Positions 54,978-64,000 of a stretch of DNA of 64,000 bases are shown one piece after another. The notes under the pieces are model-generated. The model was given only the letters and a program-made list of their open reading frames with translations, was not told the origin of the DNA and did not search any database. Numbering within the stretch: the first letter of the stretch is position 1; the number at the start of each line of letters is the position of its first letter. Where the stretch lies: NCBI GenBank assembly GCA_938034165.1, contig CALHKP010000039.1:1-64000 (forward strand), in the 5' to 3' direction. Position numbers and translations under genes: made by a program. The DNA is from an uncultured Clostridia bacterium (GTDB lineage: Bacteria; Bacillota; Clostridia; Peptostreptococcales; Anaerovoracaceae).

Positions 54978-55132
54978 AAAGGTACCTCTCTTTTAATGTG
55001 AATTTTAACGATTAGGGTAAATTATTGTTAGAAGGAACAGAGTGTGTACCCAAATCGGGAATCGTTGTGATATAATTAAAAATATTATACCACATTTTTA
55101 CAAAAAAGGAACAGGAAGGCGATGATAGCACT

Positions 55133-56251
55133 ATGGAAAAACTAAAACTTGGTTTCGGAATGATGAGACTACCGGTTACAGATGAGGAAGATGTTACATC
55201 ATTTGATTACCCTCAGATTGAGAAAATGGTAGATACTTTTATAGAAAACGGCTTTACATATTTTGATACGGCATACATGTATCATGACTTTCAGAGCGAA
55301 AGAGCTGCGAAGGAAGTGCTGGTAAAGAGATATCCGAGAGATGCCTACACTATCGCAAGCAAACTGCCGATTATGTATCTGAAAAAGGAAGGGGATCAGG
55401 AGAGAATATTTGACGAGCAACTGGAAAAGGTTGGCGTTGAATATTTTGATTACTACCTGCTGCACAATCTCAATGCGGAGAAAGTAAAGACCGCGGAAAA
55501 ATTTGACAGCTTTGGATTTGTTATGCAGAAACAGAAAGAGGGCAAGGTTAAGCACTGGGGAGTTTCATTCCATGACGATGCAGAGACGTTGGACGAGATT
55601 TTGACAAATCATCCGGAAGTTGAGTTTGTTCAGATTCAGCTGAATTATCTTGATTGGGAGCATCCGGCTATTCAGTCAAAAAAGTGCTACGAAGTAATAA
55701 GAAAACACAACAAACCTGTAATTGTTATGGAGCCTATCAAGGGAGGAAGCCTTGTGAATATACCTGATGAGGCAACGGAACTGTTCAAACAGCAGGACCC
55801 GGATATGTCAGTCGCTTCCTGGGCTGTTCGATTTGCAGCCGAAAAAGAGGGTGTAATGATGGTTCTCAGCGGAATGAGTACACTTGAACAGCTCGAGGAT
55901 AATATTTCTTACATGAAGGATTTCAGGCCTTTGACTGACGAAGAGGAAAAAGTCGTTGCAAAAGCAACTGGTATAATCAAAGCGTCTATTGCTGTACCAT
56001 GTACGGCTTGCAGATATTGCGTGGACGGATGTCCGAAACAGATAGCTATACCGGATTACTTTGCTCTTTACAATGCAGAGGTACAGGCTCTGAACAAAGG
56101 ATTTTCGACGCAGACTATGTATTATAACAACCTTGCTTTGAAACATGGTAAAGCAAGTGACTGTATAGAATGTGGACAGTGCGAATCAAGTTGTCCGCAA
56201 CATATCGATATTATTGCACAACTGAAAAAAGTTGCAGAGGTTTTTGAATAA
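55133..56251 (+). CDS. Aldo/keto reductase with C-terminal 4Fe-4S domain
   Basis: The product (372 aa) has an aldo/keto reductase barrel (about 1-280; [13 protein letters not shown] with the catalytic tyrosine, HWGVSFHDD) followed by a ferredoxin-like domain. Two cysteine groups are [12 protein letters not shown] and [12 protein letters not shown], enough for two clusters. Such fused reductases occur widely in anaerobes; natural substrates are mostly unknown. AGGAAGG lies upstream of the ATG. It faces the DtxR/MntR gene across a 155-base promoter gap. Confidence 0.9.
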   Translation: MEKLKLGFGMMRLPVTDEEDVTSFDYPQIEKMVDTFIENGFTYFDTAYMYHDFQSERAAKEVLVKRYPRDAYTIASKLPIMYLKKEGDQERIFDEQLEKVGVEYFDYYLLHNLNAEKVKTAEKFDSFGFVMQKQKEGKVKHWGVSFHDDAETLDEILTNHPEVEFVQIQLNYLDWEHPAIQSKKCYEVIRKHNKPVIVMEPIKGGSLVNIPDEATELFKQQDPDMSVASWAVRFAAEKEGVMMVLSGMSTLEQLEDNISYMKDFRPLTDEEEKVVAKATGIIKASIAVPCTACRYCVDGCPKQIAIPDYFALYNAEVQALNKGFSTQTMYYNNLALKHGKASDCIECGQCESSCPQHIDIIAQLKKVAEVFE

Positions 56252-56339
56252 AGAAAAGCGAAATTTTGCAGAGGCGAAAGAGCCGGCACAAAAGAAGTGA
56301 TGCCTGCGGGATGGAAATAGTGAAAATATACCAAAATCA

Positions 56340-56365
56340 AGGGGTGGAATGTGTTTTCCGCCCCT
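56340..56365 (+). terminator. Terminator after the aldo/keto reductase gene
   Basis: Arms 56340-56349 and 56356-56365 pair over 10 bp with one G-T pair. ATTTTGATTT follows. Confidence 0.75.
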
Positions 56366-56432
56366 ATTTTGATTTGCGTAAGCCCTAGTTTTATTGTATA
56401 ATATTATGATAAATTACACTGGAGGAGACACC

Positions 56433-57071
56433 ATGAATGCTGTTGGAAAAATAGGTGAATTGATAGTGAATTATCAATATCCCATAGAGATTATACTCTT
56501 GTCGATACTTGCAGTAATTGTTTTGTTTGTATTAATAAGAGCCATTGCAAAAAACAAAAAAGAAAAAGATGTGCTTGACGAAATCAACAGTAAGGTTTCT
56601 GATATAAATGATGTGGTGAATACCATAAGTGACAGGCAGACTGCGCAGGCAGCGGAAAATTCGACAGCGGGAAATGTTTCTGTAATCGGCGAAAAGCCAT
56701 CTGTTAAGGTTTCTTATACGGTGAAAGATGATAAGAAGGACTGTGTAACAACAGTGCAGATAGATCACGAAGTTGCAAACGATGATGTGGAGTCCTTCGA
56801 AACCGTAGCTGCTGAAGAATTGAAAACAGACGATTTGGAGGGTTCGGAAGAAAGTGCTGATGAGTTAAATCAGGTTGAAAACGGCAGCTTTGAGGCTCTC
56901 ATGAGGCAGATAACGGAAAAACGCAGTGAAGATACTGGGGATGACCATGATGCAGAGGGGAAAGAAGTGGTACAGGCCAAGTCACGGAAGGTTTTCGAAT
57001 CAAGAAACTGTGCAACAGACAAGTATGGCAAAGTATATACAGAAGAAGAATTATCTGAACAGATAAAGTAA
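56433..57071 (+). CDS. Membrane-anchored protein with acidic cytoplasmic tail (212 aa)
   Basis: The product has one membrane segment (about 17-38), a charged, probably disordered middle and an acidic tail rich in Glu, Asp and Ser. The C-terminus has the compact motif RNCATDKYGKVYTEEELSEQIK (split: RNCATDKYGKVY, TEEELSEQIK), which looks like a short conserved peptide. The ATG at 56433 has GGAGGAG upstream; an earlier start at 56394 is not supported. It stands 20 bases before the zinc-ribbon gene and is probably cotranscribed. I do not recognise the family. Confidence 0.68.
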   Translation: MNAVGKIGELIVNYQYPIEIILLSILAVIVLFVLIRAIAKNKKEKDVLDEINSKVSDINDVVNTISDRQTAQAAENSTAGNVSVIGEKPSVKVSYTVKDDKKDCVTTVQIDHEVANDDVESFETVAAEELKTDDLEGSEESADELNQVENGSFEALMRQITEKRSEDTGDDHDAEGKEVVQAKSRKVFESRNCATDKYGKVYTEEELSEQIK

Positions 57072-57091
57072 CATAAACACCGGAGGTTATT

Positions 57092-59065
57092 ATGATTTGT
57101 AAAGTATGTGGTAAAGAGCTTGGCGAAGACGTGAAATTCTGCAGCAACTGTGGAGCCAAAGTGATTATGGATACAGAAGCAGAAAAAGACAGAGAAACTC
57201 TTGGCTTTGTGGATAATACAGAGGCAGAACCCGCACAGGAAGTATTTCGTGGATATGCGCAGCCGGAAGAAAATTTCGAAGAAAAGCTTGCAGCTACAAA
57301 AAATATAAAATTTGACTGGGAACTGGACGATGTTAATTCCACAAGAGATATCGAAAATGTGAATTTTGACTGGAATGAGTTGGCTGAAAATGAGACACCC
57401 AAGAAGCAGAGTCTAGAGGAAGAAAAGGACAGTGTGTTCACAGAGGAGGATCTTTATGAGGGTGAGCCGGTGAATTTTGACTGGTCACTAGGAACAACTA
57501 CTCATATAGAAAAGTCCAATGCCGGTGAAACTGACAAAAAGTGCGGTGAAGAGAATCTTGTATCTCAAAGCAAGGAAGCGTCTGCAGATGGTGAGGCTCC
57601 TCAGGGAGAACCAAAGAAAAAAAACATTGACAAGTTCTATACTTTTAACAAAAAAAACGAGGAATTTCAGGCACTGCTTGATGAGGAATATGAGAGACTC
57701 AGAAAACGCATAAAGGAAGAAAATGAAGCAGAAAATGTAATAAGAGACAAACAGGAGAAACTCGAGAAGGCTAGAGATAAATGGGAAAATGCTGAGTTTG
57801 AACCTGTAACCGATGATGAGCCACTGTCAGACGAAGCTGCCGAAGAGTGTGAAAATGCAAATCAGGCAGAAGAAGTGACAGAGCCAAAAGAAGCAGAGGA
57901 GCAGCCGGAAGCAGAAAAAGAGACTGTGGAGGCAGACGCTGCGGAAGAAGGGGAAGTTGTAAAAGAAGAAAGCGAAGAAGCTTCAGCAGAGACTGAATCT
58001 GCAGAAGATGCAGTACATGAGAATCCTGAAGAATGTGTTGATGCGGACACAAAAGAAGAAGTATGTGAGGAACCTGCAGAAGAAAATCAGAAAGCTGTGA
58101 AGGAAGAGCTAAATGCAGAAAAAACTTCTGTAAATCATCTGGAAGGAAGTTTTGCTCAGGTTGAATCAGGTCTTGTCGCAATCTGTCAGCCTATCGGAAC
58201 TACCATTGCTGATTTGAGCGAACCCGAAGCAGAGGAAGAAGCACCGGTAGGAGTTAAGAAAACTGTGGATAAGGCAACTAAGAGAATTACTTATCGCGAT
58301 ATTTTTGCGGATGACGAAGAAGAGGAAGAAAAGCCTGCTAAAGGCAAGAAAAAGAAATCAGAAAAAGAAGGTGAGACAAAAGGCGGAAAGCCTATTGTGC
58401 TGAATGTTATTCTATTGATTCTTCTGATTGTTATGATAATATCCGGAATTATGGCATTTGCGCCAAACAGTGCAGCCGGAAAGTTTTTTCAGGGCAATTT
58501 TGACAAAGTGAAATTAGTATTTGCCAAGGAAAATCCCGCAAAAGAAGAAAAAGAAGAAAAAACTGAACTTGAGCTTGCAATAAAAGATGAGAGCTCTAAG
58601 AATAAGAACATCGAAAAGATAGAAGCTGCTCCTGACTTAAGATTCAGCTATAGTGATGACTACGGAGTAGAGGGACTGTCAGAGTCTGCGGCTTTTGTAA
58701 ATGGTGTATGGTATACGGACTCTGAAAAGAATACTGTTAATTATGGAAATGCAATTGTAGGTGATGTGATTTCTTATTATTCAGCTCTTGTTGCTAACAG
58801 AAACGAAGGCTCCAAGGATATCCTGTCTGTAGTAGACGAGAGTTCAGAACTTCATTCACAGCTGGATGCTCAGGAAAAATCTTCGGAAAAGTATGGCATA
58901 AACCTTCTTAAAATAGGAGAGGTTAGAGTAACGGGTGATAACTATTACGTATTGGTAAAAGTTGTTGAAAGAATCGGGGACGGGAACATAACAGAGAGCC
59001 TGCAGATTGTTCAGCTTAAAGCAGCGGATAAACAGATGAAGATTACAGCTGTTACTGCTATCTAA
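57092..59065 (+). CDS. Zinc-ribbon membrane protein with three FDW motifs
   Basis: The product (657 aa) starts with a four-cysteine zinc ribbon (Cys3, Cys6, Cys17, Cys20). A long acidic region follows, with three copies of an FDW motif (Phe74, Phe92, Phe129), a coiled coil (about 185-235) and Glu/Ala repeats. One membrane segment (about 434-456) leads to a folded C-terminal domain of about 150 residues, presumably outside. The layout suggests a bitopic scaffold whose FDW motifs bind a cytoplasmic partner. GGAGG precedes the ATG. Its function is unknown. Confidence 0.75.
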   Translation: MICKVCGKELGEDVKFCSNCGAKVIMDTEAEKDRETLGFVDNTEAEPAQEVFRGYAQPEENFEEKLAATKNIKFDWELDDVNSTRDIENVNFDWNELAENETPKKQSLEEEKDSVFTEEDLYEGEPVNFDWSLGTTTHIEKSNAGETDKKCGEENLVSQSKEASADGEAPQGEPKKKNIDKFYTFNKKNEEFQALLDEEYERLRKRIKEENEAENVIRDKQEKLEKARDKWENAEFEPVTDDEPLSDEAAEECENANQAEEVTEPKEAEEQPEAEKETVEADAAEEGEVVKEESEEASAETESAEDAVHENPEECVDADTKEEVCEEPAEENQKAVKEELNAEKTSVNHLEGSFAQVESGLVAICQPIGTTIADLSEPEAEEEAPVGVKKTVDKATKRITYRDIFADDEEEEEKPAKGKKKKSEKEGETKGGKPIVLNVILLILLIVMIISGIMAFAPNSAAGKFFQGNFDKVKLVFAKENPAKEEKEEKTELELAIKDESSKNKNIEKIEAAPDLRFSYSDDYGVEGLSESAAFVNGVWYTDSEKNTVNYGNAIVGDVISYYSALVANRNEGSKDILSVVDESSELHSQLDAQEKSSEKYGINLLKIGEVRVTGDNYYVLVKVVERIGDGNITESLQIVQLKAADKQMKITAVTAI

Positions 59066-59105
59066 GAATGGGAGACTTTAACGGAAAGTTTGGGAGGAGA
59101 AAACT

Positions 59106-61928
59106 TTGAAAAAGCGAGAAAAGAAAGCGAGAGACGGTCGAAGAAAAAATGTGATGCCGGTGATTTTGCTGGTATTTATACTTATAGCGGCGGTGCTCAT
59201 AACGCTTGTAACGTTTATTACTGATTTATTGTGGTTTAAGGAAATGGGATATGTAAGCGTATTCTTTACTAAGCTTGTTACACAGCTTAAGTTTGGAATA
59301 CCGGCATTTGTACTGCTTTCGGCACTGATGAATTTGTATCTCAGAAAAATCAAGAAGGGATATTTCAAAAAGATTGTATCTGCAGAGGAGACTAATCTTA
59401 AGAGATTGAATGTATATACCAATATTCTGTCACTGGTATTTGGAATTATCGTATCCATGTATTTTGTGACAAATCTATGGTTTCAGGCGCTGGAATTTAC
59501 AAACAGCACTGAATTTGGAATAGACGATCCACTGTTTGGCCTGGATGTTTCATTCTATATATTCAAGTTTGAATTTCTCAAGCACTTCTGCGAAATACTT
59601 ATCGGCGTAATTGCTTTGTTCATGATTGCAACGCTGGTATATTACGGAATTCTGATTACAATGCATACACCTGATGCTTTTGAAGAGGATGAAGCGGAAC
59701 CTGTTTATGATGAAGCCCCGGATCCTAACAATCCATTTGCTCAGATGTTCGGGCTCAATATTCCGCCAAGAAAGAAAAAGCATATTTCTCATACCAATAT
59801 CAAAACACTTATGGATATTGCGTCGGGACAGCTTACGGGCGTTGGAGTTATACTGTTTCTGATGATTGGTGTAAACTTTTTCCTCAAACAGTTTGAGCTT
59901 CTTCATTCCCACAGCGGCGTGGTTTTTGGTGCCGGATTTACTGATGTGAATATTACACTGTGGATGTACAGAATCGTTATGGTTCTTGCAGTTGCAGGGG
60001 CAATCGGCGTAGTGGTATTCATGAAGAAGAAACAATACAAGAAAATTCTTGCGGTTCCTGTGGCTATGATTGCTGTAAATGCCATCGGCCTTGCGGCATC
60101 ACTTCTTGTTCAAAGTTATGTGGTTTCACCTGACGAAATCAACAAAGAAGGGAAATACCTGAAAAATAATATAGAATATACTCAGTATGCGTATGACCTT
60201 AATGATGTGGATGTAAAATCCTTTGCTGCGGATAACAGTCTGACAGTTGACGACCTTGCAACTAACAATGATACTATAAGTAATATCAGAATAAATGACT
60301 ATCCTCCTGTAAAGACTTTTTATAATCAGACTCAGAGTATAAGACAGTATTATAAATTCAATGATATTGACGTGGATAGATACAATATCGACGGAAAATA
60401 CACTCAGACTTATCTGTCGCTTAGAGAAATTGAAGAGAGTGCTATTACTGATACATGGCTCAACAGACATCTTAAGTACACTCACGGTTATGGACTTGCG
60501 CTTTCGAGAGTAAATACAATTACTGCAAGCGGACAGCCTGATGTGCTGATTAAGAATATTCCACCGCAGTCAAGTACTGACAGTTTGCAGGTTACAAGAC
60601 CTGAAATTTACTTTGGTGAATTGTCAAATGACTATGTAATCGTAAATACAAGCGAAGAAGAGTTTGACTACCCTGACGGAAATTCGAACAAATATACAAA
60701 ATATGAGGGCGATGCCGGAATCAAGATGAACTTCTTCAACAGAATTATGTTCTCTATGAGAGAAGGCAGCGTGAAGATGCTGGTATCATCTAATATCAAG
60801 AGCGATTCTAGGATTATCATCAACAGAAACGTAGTTGAACGAGTAAAGACAATTATGCCATCTTTGGATTACGAGGACGATCCGCATGCATTTATGGTTG
60901 ATGGCAAACTCTACTGGATGGTAGATGCCTATACTACAAGTCCGTATTATCCATATTCAGAGCCTTACAACCACAAGGAAGGCGGAGTTAACTATATCAG
61001 AAACTCCATAAAAGTAGTTGTGGATGCATATAATGGTGATGTGAACTACTACATTGTAGACAAGGATGATCCTATTGCACAGACTTACAAGAAGATTTAT
61101 CCTAAACTATTCAAGACTCTTGAGGACATGCCTGAGGGTATGAGAGAACATATAAGATATCCTAACAAGCTCTTCAAGATTCAGGCTGATGTTTATGGAC
61201 GTTACCATATGGAAGACGAAAAGGTATTCTATCAGAACGAGGACTACTGGGATCTTGCTCACGAAATCTACGGAACAGATGAGCAGACAATGACTCCTAA
61301 CTATTACATCGTAAAGCTTCCGGGTGAGGAAACTACAGAATTTATCAGTTCTATTCCATATACACCAAAGTCAAAACAGAATATGACTGCTTTGATGATT
61401 GCGAGAAACGACGGCGAACATTACGGAGAACTTGTGCTCTATCAGTTCCCTAAGAACAAGACAATTTACGGACCTATGCAGATAGAGGCGCAGATTGACC
61501 AGAATACCAAGATTTCCCAGGACTTCTCACTGTGGAGTCAGGCGGGCTCAAAGTACAGCAGAGGGAACCTGTTTGTTATTCCAATCGAAAATTCACTTCT
61601 GTATGTTGAACCTATTTACCTGGAGGCAGCAAACAGTGCTATTCCTGAGGTGAAGAGAGTAATCGTTGCATATGGTGACAAGATTGCATATGAACCTACA
61701 CTTGCAGAGGCTCTTGCAAGTATGTTTGGTGAAGGAAGCGGTCTTGAATCAGTTGCAGAAGAAGGAAAAGATAACAAGGCTGATAGCAAGAAGCTGACAA
61801 CTTCAGATTATATCAAGAAGGCAGTGGACGCTTATGATTCTGCGCAGAAAGCACTGAAAAACGGAGACTGGGCTGAATACGGCAAACAGATGAGCGAACT
61901 GGAAAGCGCTCTGAATGCCCTTTCATAA
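59106..61928 (+). CDS. UPF0182 family membrane protein
   Basis: The product (940 aa) belongs to the UPF0182 family: a basic N-terminus, about seven membrane segments in the first 330 residues, then a large extracellular domain with the conserved stretches DYPPVKTFYNQTQSIRQYY and YVDAYTTSPYYPYS-like sequence. The family is widespread and of undetermined role. The start is TTG with GGGAGGAG upstream. It follows the zinc-ribbon gene by 40 bases, so the three envelope genes from 56433 are likely one unit. The C-terminal 40 residues form a helical tail. Confidence 0.9.
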   Translation: MKKREKKARDGRRKNVMPVILLVFILIAAVLITLVTFITDLLWFKEMGYVSVFFTKLVTQLKFGIPAFVLLSALMNLYLRKIKKGYFKKIVSAEETNLKRLNVYTNILSLVFGIIVSMYFVTNLWFQALEFTNSTEFGIDDPLFGLDVSFYIFKFEFLKHFCEILIGVIALFMIATLVYYGILITMHTPDAFEEDEAEPVYDEAPDPNNPFAQMFGLNIPPRKKKHISHTNIKTLMDIASGQLTGVGVILFLMIGVNFFLKQFELLHSHSGVVFGAGFTDVNITLWMYRIVMVLAVAGAIGVVVFMKKKQYKKILAVPVAMIAVNAIGLAASLLVQSYVVSPDEINKEGKYLKNNIEYTQYAYDLNDVDVKSFAADNSLTVDDLATNNDTISNIRINDYPPVKTFYNQTQSIRQYYKFNDIDVDRYNIDGKYTQTYLSLREIEESAITDTWLNRHLKYTHGYGLALSRVNTITASGQPDVLIKNIPPQSSTDSLQVTRPEIYFGELSNDYVIVNTSEEEFDYPDGNSNKYTKYEGDAGIKMNFFNRIMFSMREGSVKMLVSSNIKSDSRIIINRNVVERVKTIMPSLDYEDDPHAFMVDGKLYWMVDAYTTSPYYPYSEPYNHKEGGVNYIRNSIKVVVDAYNGDVNYYIVDKDDPIAQTYKKIYPKLFKTLEDMPEGMREHIRYPNKLFKIQADVYGRYHMEDEKVFYQNEDYWDLAHEIYGTDEQTMTPNYYIVKLPGEETTEFISSIPYTPKSKQNMTALMIARNDGEHYGELVLYQFPKNKTIYGPMQIEAQIDQNTKISQDFSLWSQAGSKYSRGNLFVIPIENSLLYVEPIYLEAANSAIPEVKRVIVAYGDKIAYEPTLAEALASMFGEGSGLESVAEEGKDNKADSKKLTTSDYIKKAVDAYDSAQKALKNGDWAEYGKQMSELESALNALS

Positions 61929-61953
61929 AGGAAAAATTGTAATAATTACCAAG

Positions 61954-61973
61954 GGCATCTCGCAAGAGATGCC
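61954..61973 (+). other. Short GNRA-loop hairpin between UPF0182 and glutamine synthetase
   Basis: Arms 61954-61961 and 61966-61973 pair perfectly around the loop GCAA. No T run follows, so it is not a typical terminator; it may be a processing or stability hairpin. Confidence 0.5.
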
Positions 61974-62012
61974 TCTATGGCTTAATAATATAAAAGGAGG
62001 AAAAACAAAAAT

Positions 62013-63932
62013 ATGCTACCATTTGACATTGATAAGATGCTGTTTACGATTCCCGCAAAAAATCATTCATATGATGAAATCATATCTACACTGAAGGCAC
62101 ACAAGGAAGTGCAGTATGTGTCTCTTGTGGGAATTGATATCGGCGGACATGACACAGACGAAAAAATTCCGGTAGATCTTTTTATAGACGAAATTGACAA
62201 GCTGCTAGGTTCCGGTGTACAGACAGACGGATCCTCCGTAGCCCTTCCTAAGATTGCCAAACTGAACAATGCGAAAGTTGATATCATACCTGACCTTACA
62301 GTTAACTGGTATGTGGACTACAACTACAGAAACATAGACCATAGAACGAATTTGCCTGTAGGTACGCTGAGAATTCCGTCATTTCTTGTTCACAATGACA
62401 CTTTTGAATGTGGTTCAAGAGTACTGCTTAAGGATTCACTTAAGTACTTCAAGTCAGAGGTTATGAGACTTCTGAAGGAACATCCTTATGTATTTGAATA
62501 TATCAAGGGTGCGGACAGCGTTGATGATATTGAAGAGCTTGTGATTACAAGTGCCACTGAGTTAGAATTCTGGGTAAAGACACCTGACGACAAAGGCGAT
62601 AGAGAGCAGCTGTTTACAGCACAGGTTCTGAAGGAGCAGTACTGGAAGAGAACTTACGGAGAAGTAAGAACAGCCCTAGAAGATACTTTGATGCTCCTTG
62701 ACAAATATGGTTTCTGCGTAGAAATGGGTCACAAAGAAGTGGGCGGCGTAAAGGCTAAGATGGGAAATACAGGTCACTTCGACCATGTTATGGAACAGCT
62801 GGAAATCGACTGGAGATTCGACGAAGCTATGCAGGCTGCAGACAACGAAAACCAGGTAAAATATGTTGTAAGAGATATATTCACTATGCACGGACTTGAT
62901 GTTACGTTTATGGCAAAGCCTTTCAAAGGTGTTGCAGGAAGCGGGGAACATACACATCTGGGACTTGCAGCAAAGCTGAAAAACGGCAAGATGACAAGCA
63001 TCTTTGCTCCAAAGGACATGAGTGAAGATTACTTGAGCCCTGTTGGATTCGGAGCTCTTATGGGTCTTCTGAAAAACTACGAAATTATCAATCCGTTTAT
63101 CAGTGCCAGCAATGATTCCCTCAACAGACTGAAGCCGGGCTATGAAGCACCTGTTTGTGTAGTAACTTCTCTTGGTCGTTCAACAACTGAGCCATCAAGA
63201 AACAGAACAGTTCTTGCAGGTCTTATCAGAGACATCAAAAATCCTATGGCCACAAGATTTGAGCTGAGAGCTCCAAACCCAAAGAGTGACACTTATCTTG
63301 TTCTTGCATCGGCACACATGATTATGCTGGATGGAATTGCCAAGACACTTGAGGCAGAGAAGACTCCGAAGGAATTGGAAAAATCAATTTCTAAGTGCTA
63401 TGGGGATTCTGATTTCTATCTTGAGCAGTTCAGAGAATACAGGAGTGAAGATGATGTATTTGACGATTATACTCAGGAAGACCGTGACAAGCTGTTCGGT
63501 AAGGCCCCTGCAACTGTATGGGAAAATATCACTGCCTTTGACAATTATCCGGAAAAGCTTGAGGCTCTCATGGCGGGCGGTGTGTTCACAGAACTTGCAA
63601 TCGAGTCATACAAGGCACAGGTCCTCTCACAGTGGAAGACTGAACTTCACGACAGAATCATTCCTCAGAATATGGTAATTATCAGAGATTGTCAGAAGAT
63701 TCATCCGGATGCGGACTTTACAGACTTTGATATAAAATGCTGGTTAGAAATCAACAAGCTGAGACATGAACTGGCAAAGGACACTATTTCCGAAAAATCA
63801 CTTCTGACAAGAGCAAAGGATGCGCTGGATGAGGGCGAATATGCAGTTGCTTCTGACCTTCAGAAGGAAATTCAGGTAAAAGTAGAGGAACTGATTACAC
63901 TTTACGAAAGATATAAGAAAAATATGCTGTAA
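62013..63932 (+). CDS. Large (clostridial-type) glutamine synthetase
   Basis: The product (639 aa) makes glutamine from glutamate and ammonia. The catalytic domain is visible through TSATELEFW, the metal and glutamate-binding GSGEHTHLGL, NDSLNRLKPGYEAP and the arginine-rich SRNRTV and RFELRAPNP segments. It is about 200 residues longer than type I enzymes, with an extended N-terminus and a helical C-terminal tail, but shorter than the classical type III (about 700). GGAGG lies about ten bases before the ATG. No glnR gene is next to it. Confidence 0.85.
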   Translation: MLPFDIDKMLFTIPAKNHSYDEIISTLKAHKEVQYVSLVGIDIGGHDTDEKIPVDLFIDEIDKLLGSGVQTDGSSVALPKIAKLNNAKVDIIPDLTVNWYVDYNYRNIDHRTNLPVGTLRIPSFLVHNDTFECGSRVLLKDSLKYFKSEVMRLLKEHPYVFEYIKGADSVDDIEELVITSATELEFWVKTPDDKGDREQLFTAQVLKEQYWKRTYGEVRTALEDTLMLLDKYGFCVEMGHKEVGGVKAKMGNTGHFDHVMEQLEIDWRFDEAMQAADNENQVKYVVRDIFTMHGLDVTFMAKPFKGVAGSGEHTHLGLAAKLKNGKMTSIFAPKDMSEDYLSPVGFGALMGLLKNYEIINPFISASNDSLNRLKPGYEAPVCVVTSLGRSTTEPSRNRTVLAGLIRDIKNPMATRFELRAPNPKSDTYLVLASAHMIMLDGIAKTLEAEKTPKELEKSISKCYGDSDFYLEQFREYRSEDDVFDDYTQEDRDKLFGKAPATVWENITAFDNYPEKLEALMAGGVFTELAIESYKAQVLSQWKTELHDRIIPQNMVIIRDCQKIHPDADFTDFDIKCWLEINKLRHELAKDTISEKSLLTRAKDALDEGEYAVASDLQKEIQVKVEELITLYERYKKNML

Positions 63933-63933
63933 A

Positions 63934-64000
63934 ATATACCCTGACAGGGAGAAAGGAAAGTCCGCAGAACAAAGCTTTGTTGCGGGCAAAATAGAGACAA
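63934..64000 (+). ncRNA. Possible 5' part of RNase P RNA (cut by the window edge)
   Basis: The bases GGAAAGTCCG (63956-63965) match the conserved P4 strand of bacterial RNase P RNA. Small dyads flank it (63939-63942 with 63946-63949; 63963-63967 with a matching arm near 63984). Only about 65 bases are visible, and the gap to the preceding stop codon is short for a normal 5' end, so the call is weak. Confidence 0.25.

Noticed and set aside
1..64000. CRISPR array, prophage or insertion sequence
   Set aside because: No regularly spaced repeats, transposase, integrase or phage structural genes were seen.

Overview
The window reads as chromosome of a strictly anaerobic, low-to-moderate GC, spore-former-type Firmicute of the class Clostridia. 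The assignment to something near the Anaerovoracaceae / Family XIII is an inference from gene content. Pointers are frequent TTG/GTG starts with strong AGGAGG-type ribosome binding sites, prfB with a programmed frameshift, SecA with a SEC-C tail, AddB-type recombination, class B sortase, DUF1846 and UPF0182 proteins, an oversized glutamine synthetase, and several peptidase and amino-acid uptake genes typical of amino-acid fermenters. No phage, insertion sequence or CRISPR array was seen.

Layout. 1-405: a gene-free stretch with a terminator, nested hairpins and a second terminator, possibly a small RNA. 404-10738: housekeeping and envelope genes (HtrA, Hsp33, D-Ala-D-Ala ligase, DUF1846, ClC transporter, phosphohexomutase, sortase B). 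10856-13033: an AT-rich accessory patch with a small unknown gene, a gene remnant and two genes that look like orphan immunity genes. 13110-16898: purine permease plus phosphoribosyltransferase, MntP and an EamA exporter on the minus strand. 17078-20611: a nucleotide-loop cobalamin operon (cobT, cobU, cobS, short cobU-like, cobC-like). 20762-33677: BirA, a CNNM-type transporter, SecA, RF2, Tex, a HAD phosphatase and AddB. 33749-33824: tRNA-Thr(CGT).

33934-46746 is the main catabolic accessory block. Two tandem MerR-type regulators, each preceded by a near-identical 70-base leader holding a 15-codon reading frame, are followed by a seven-gene operon. It encodes an M20D amidohydrolase, three RocB-like M20 proteins, a further M20 peptidase, a YtcJ-like amidohydrolase and an AGCS-family sodium/amino-acid symporter. 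It ends in a clear terminator.

47275-50845 carries an EF-G-like GTPase and RadA. 50891-54440 is the most unusual locus. It has a nitrogenase-like pair in which a NifH-type iron protein is fused in one chain to a NifD-like subunit, followed by an overlapping NifK-like subunit that lacks the third P-cluster-type cysteine. No maturation genes (nifB, nifE, nifN) lie nearby. The pair resembles a non-nitrogen-fixing nitrogenase-family reductase of unknown substrate.

54609-63932 holds a DtxR/MntR-type regulator, a ferredoxin-domain aldo/keto reductase, two envelope-associated proteins (one with a zinc ribbon and three repeated FDW motifs), a UPF0182 membrane protein and a large glutamine synthetase. 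The last 60 bases contain a short motif reminiscent of RNase P RNA.
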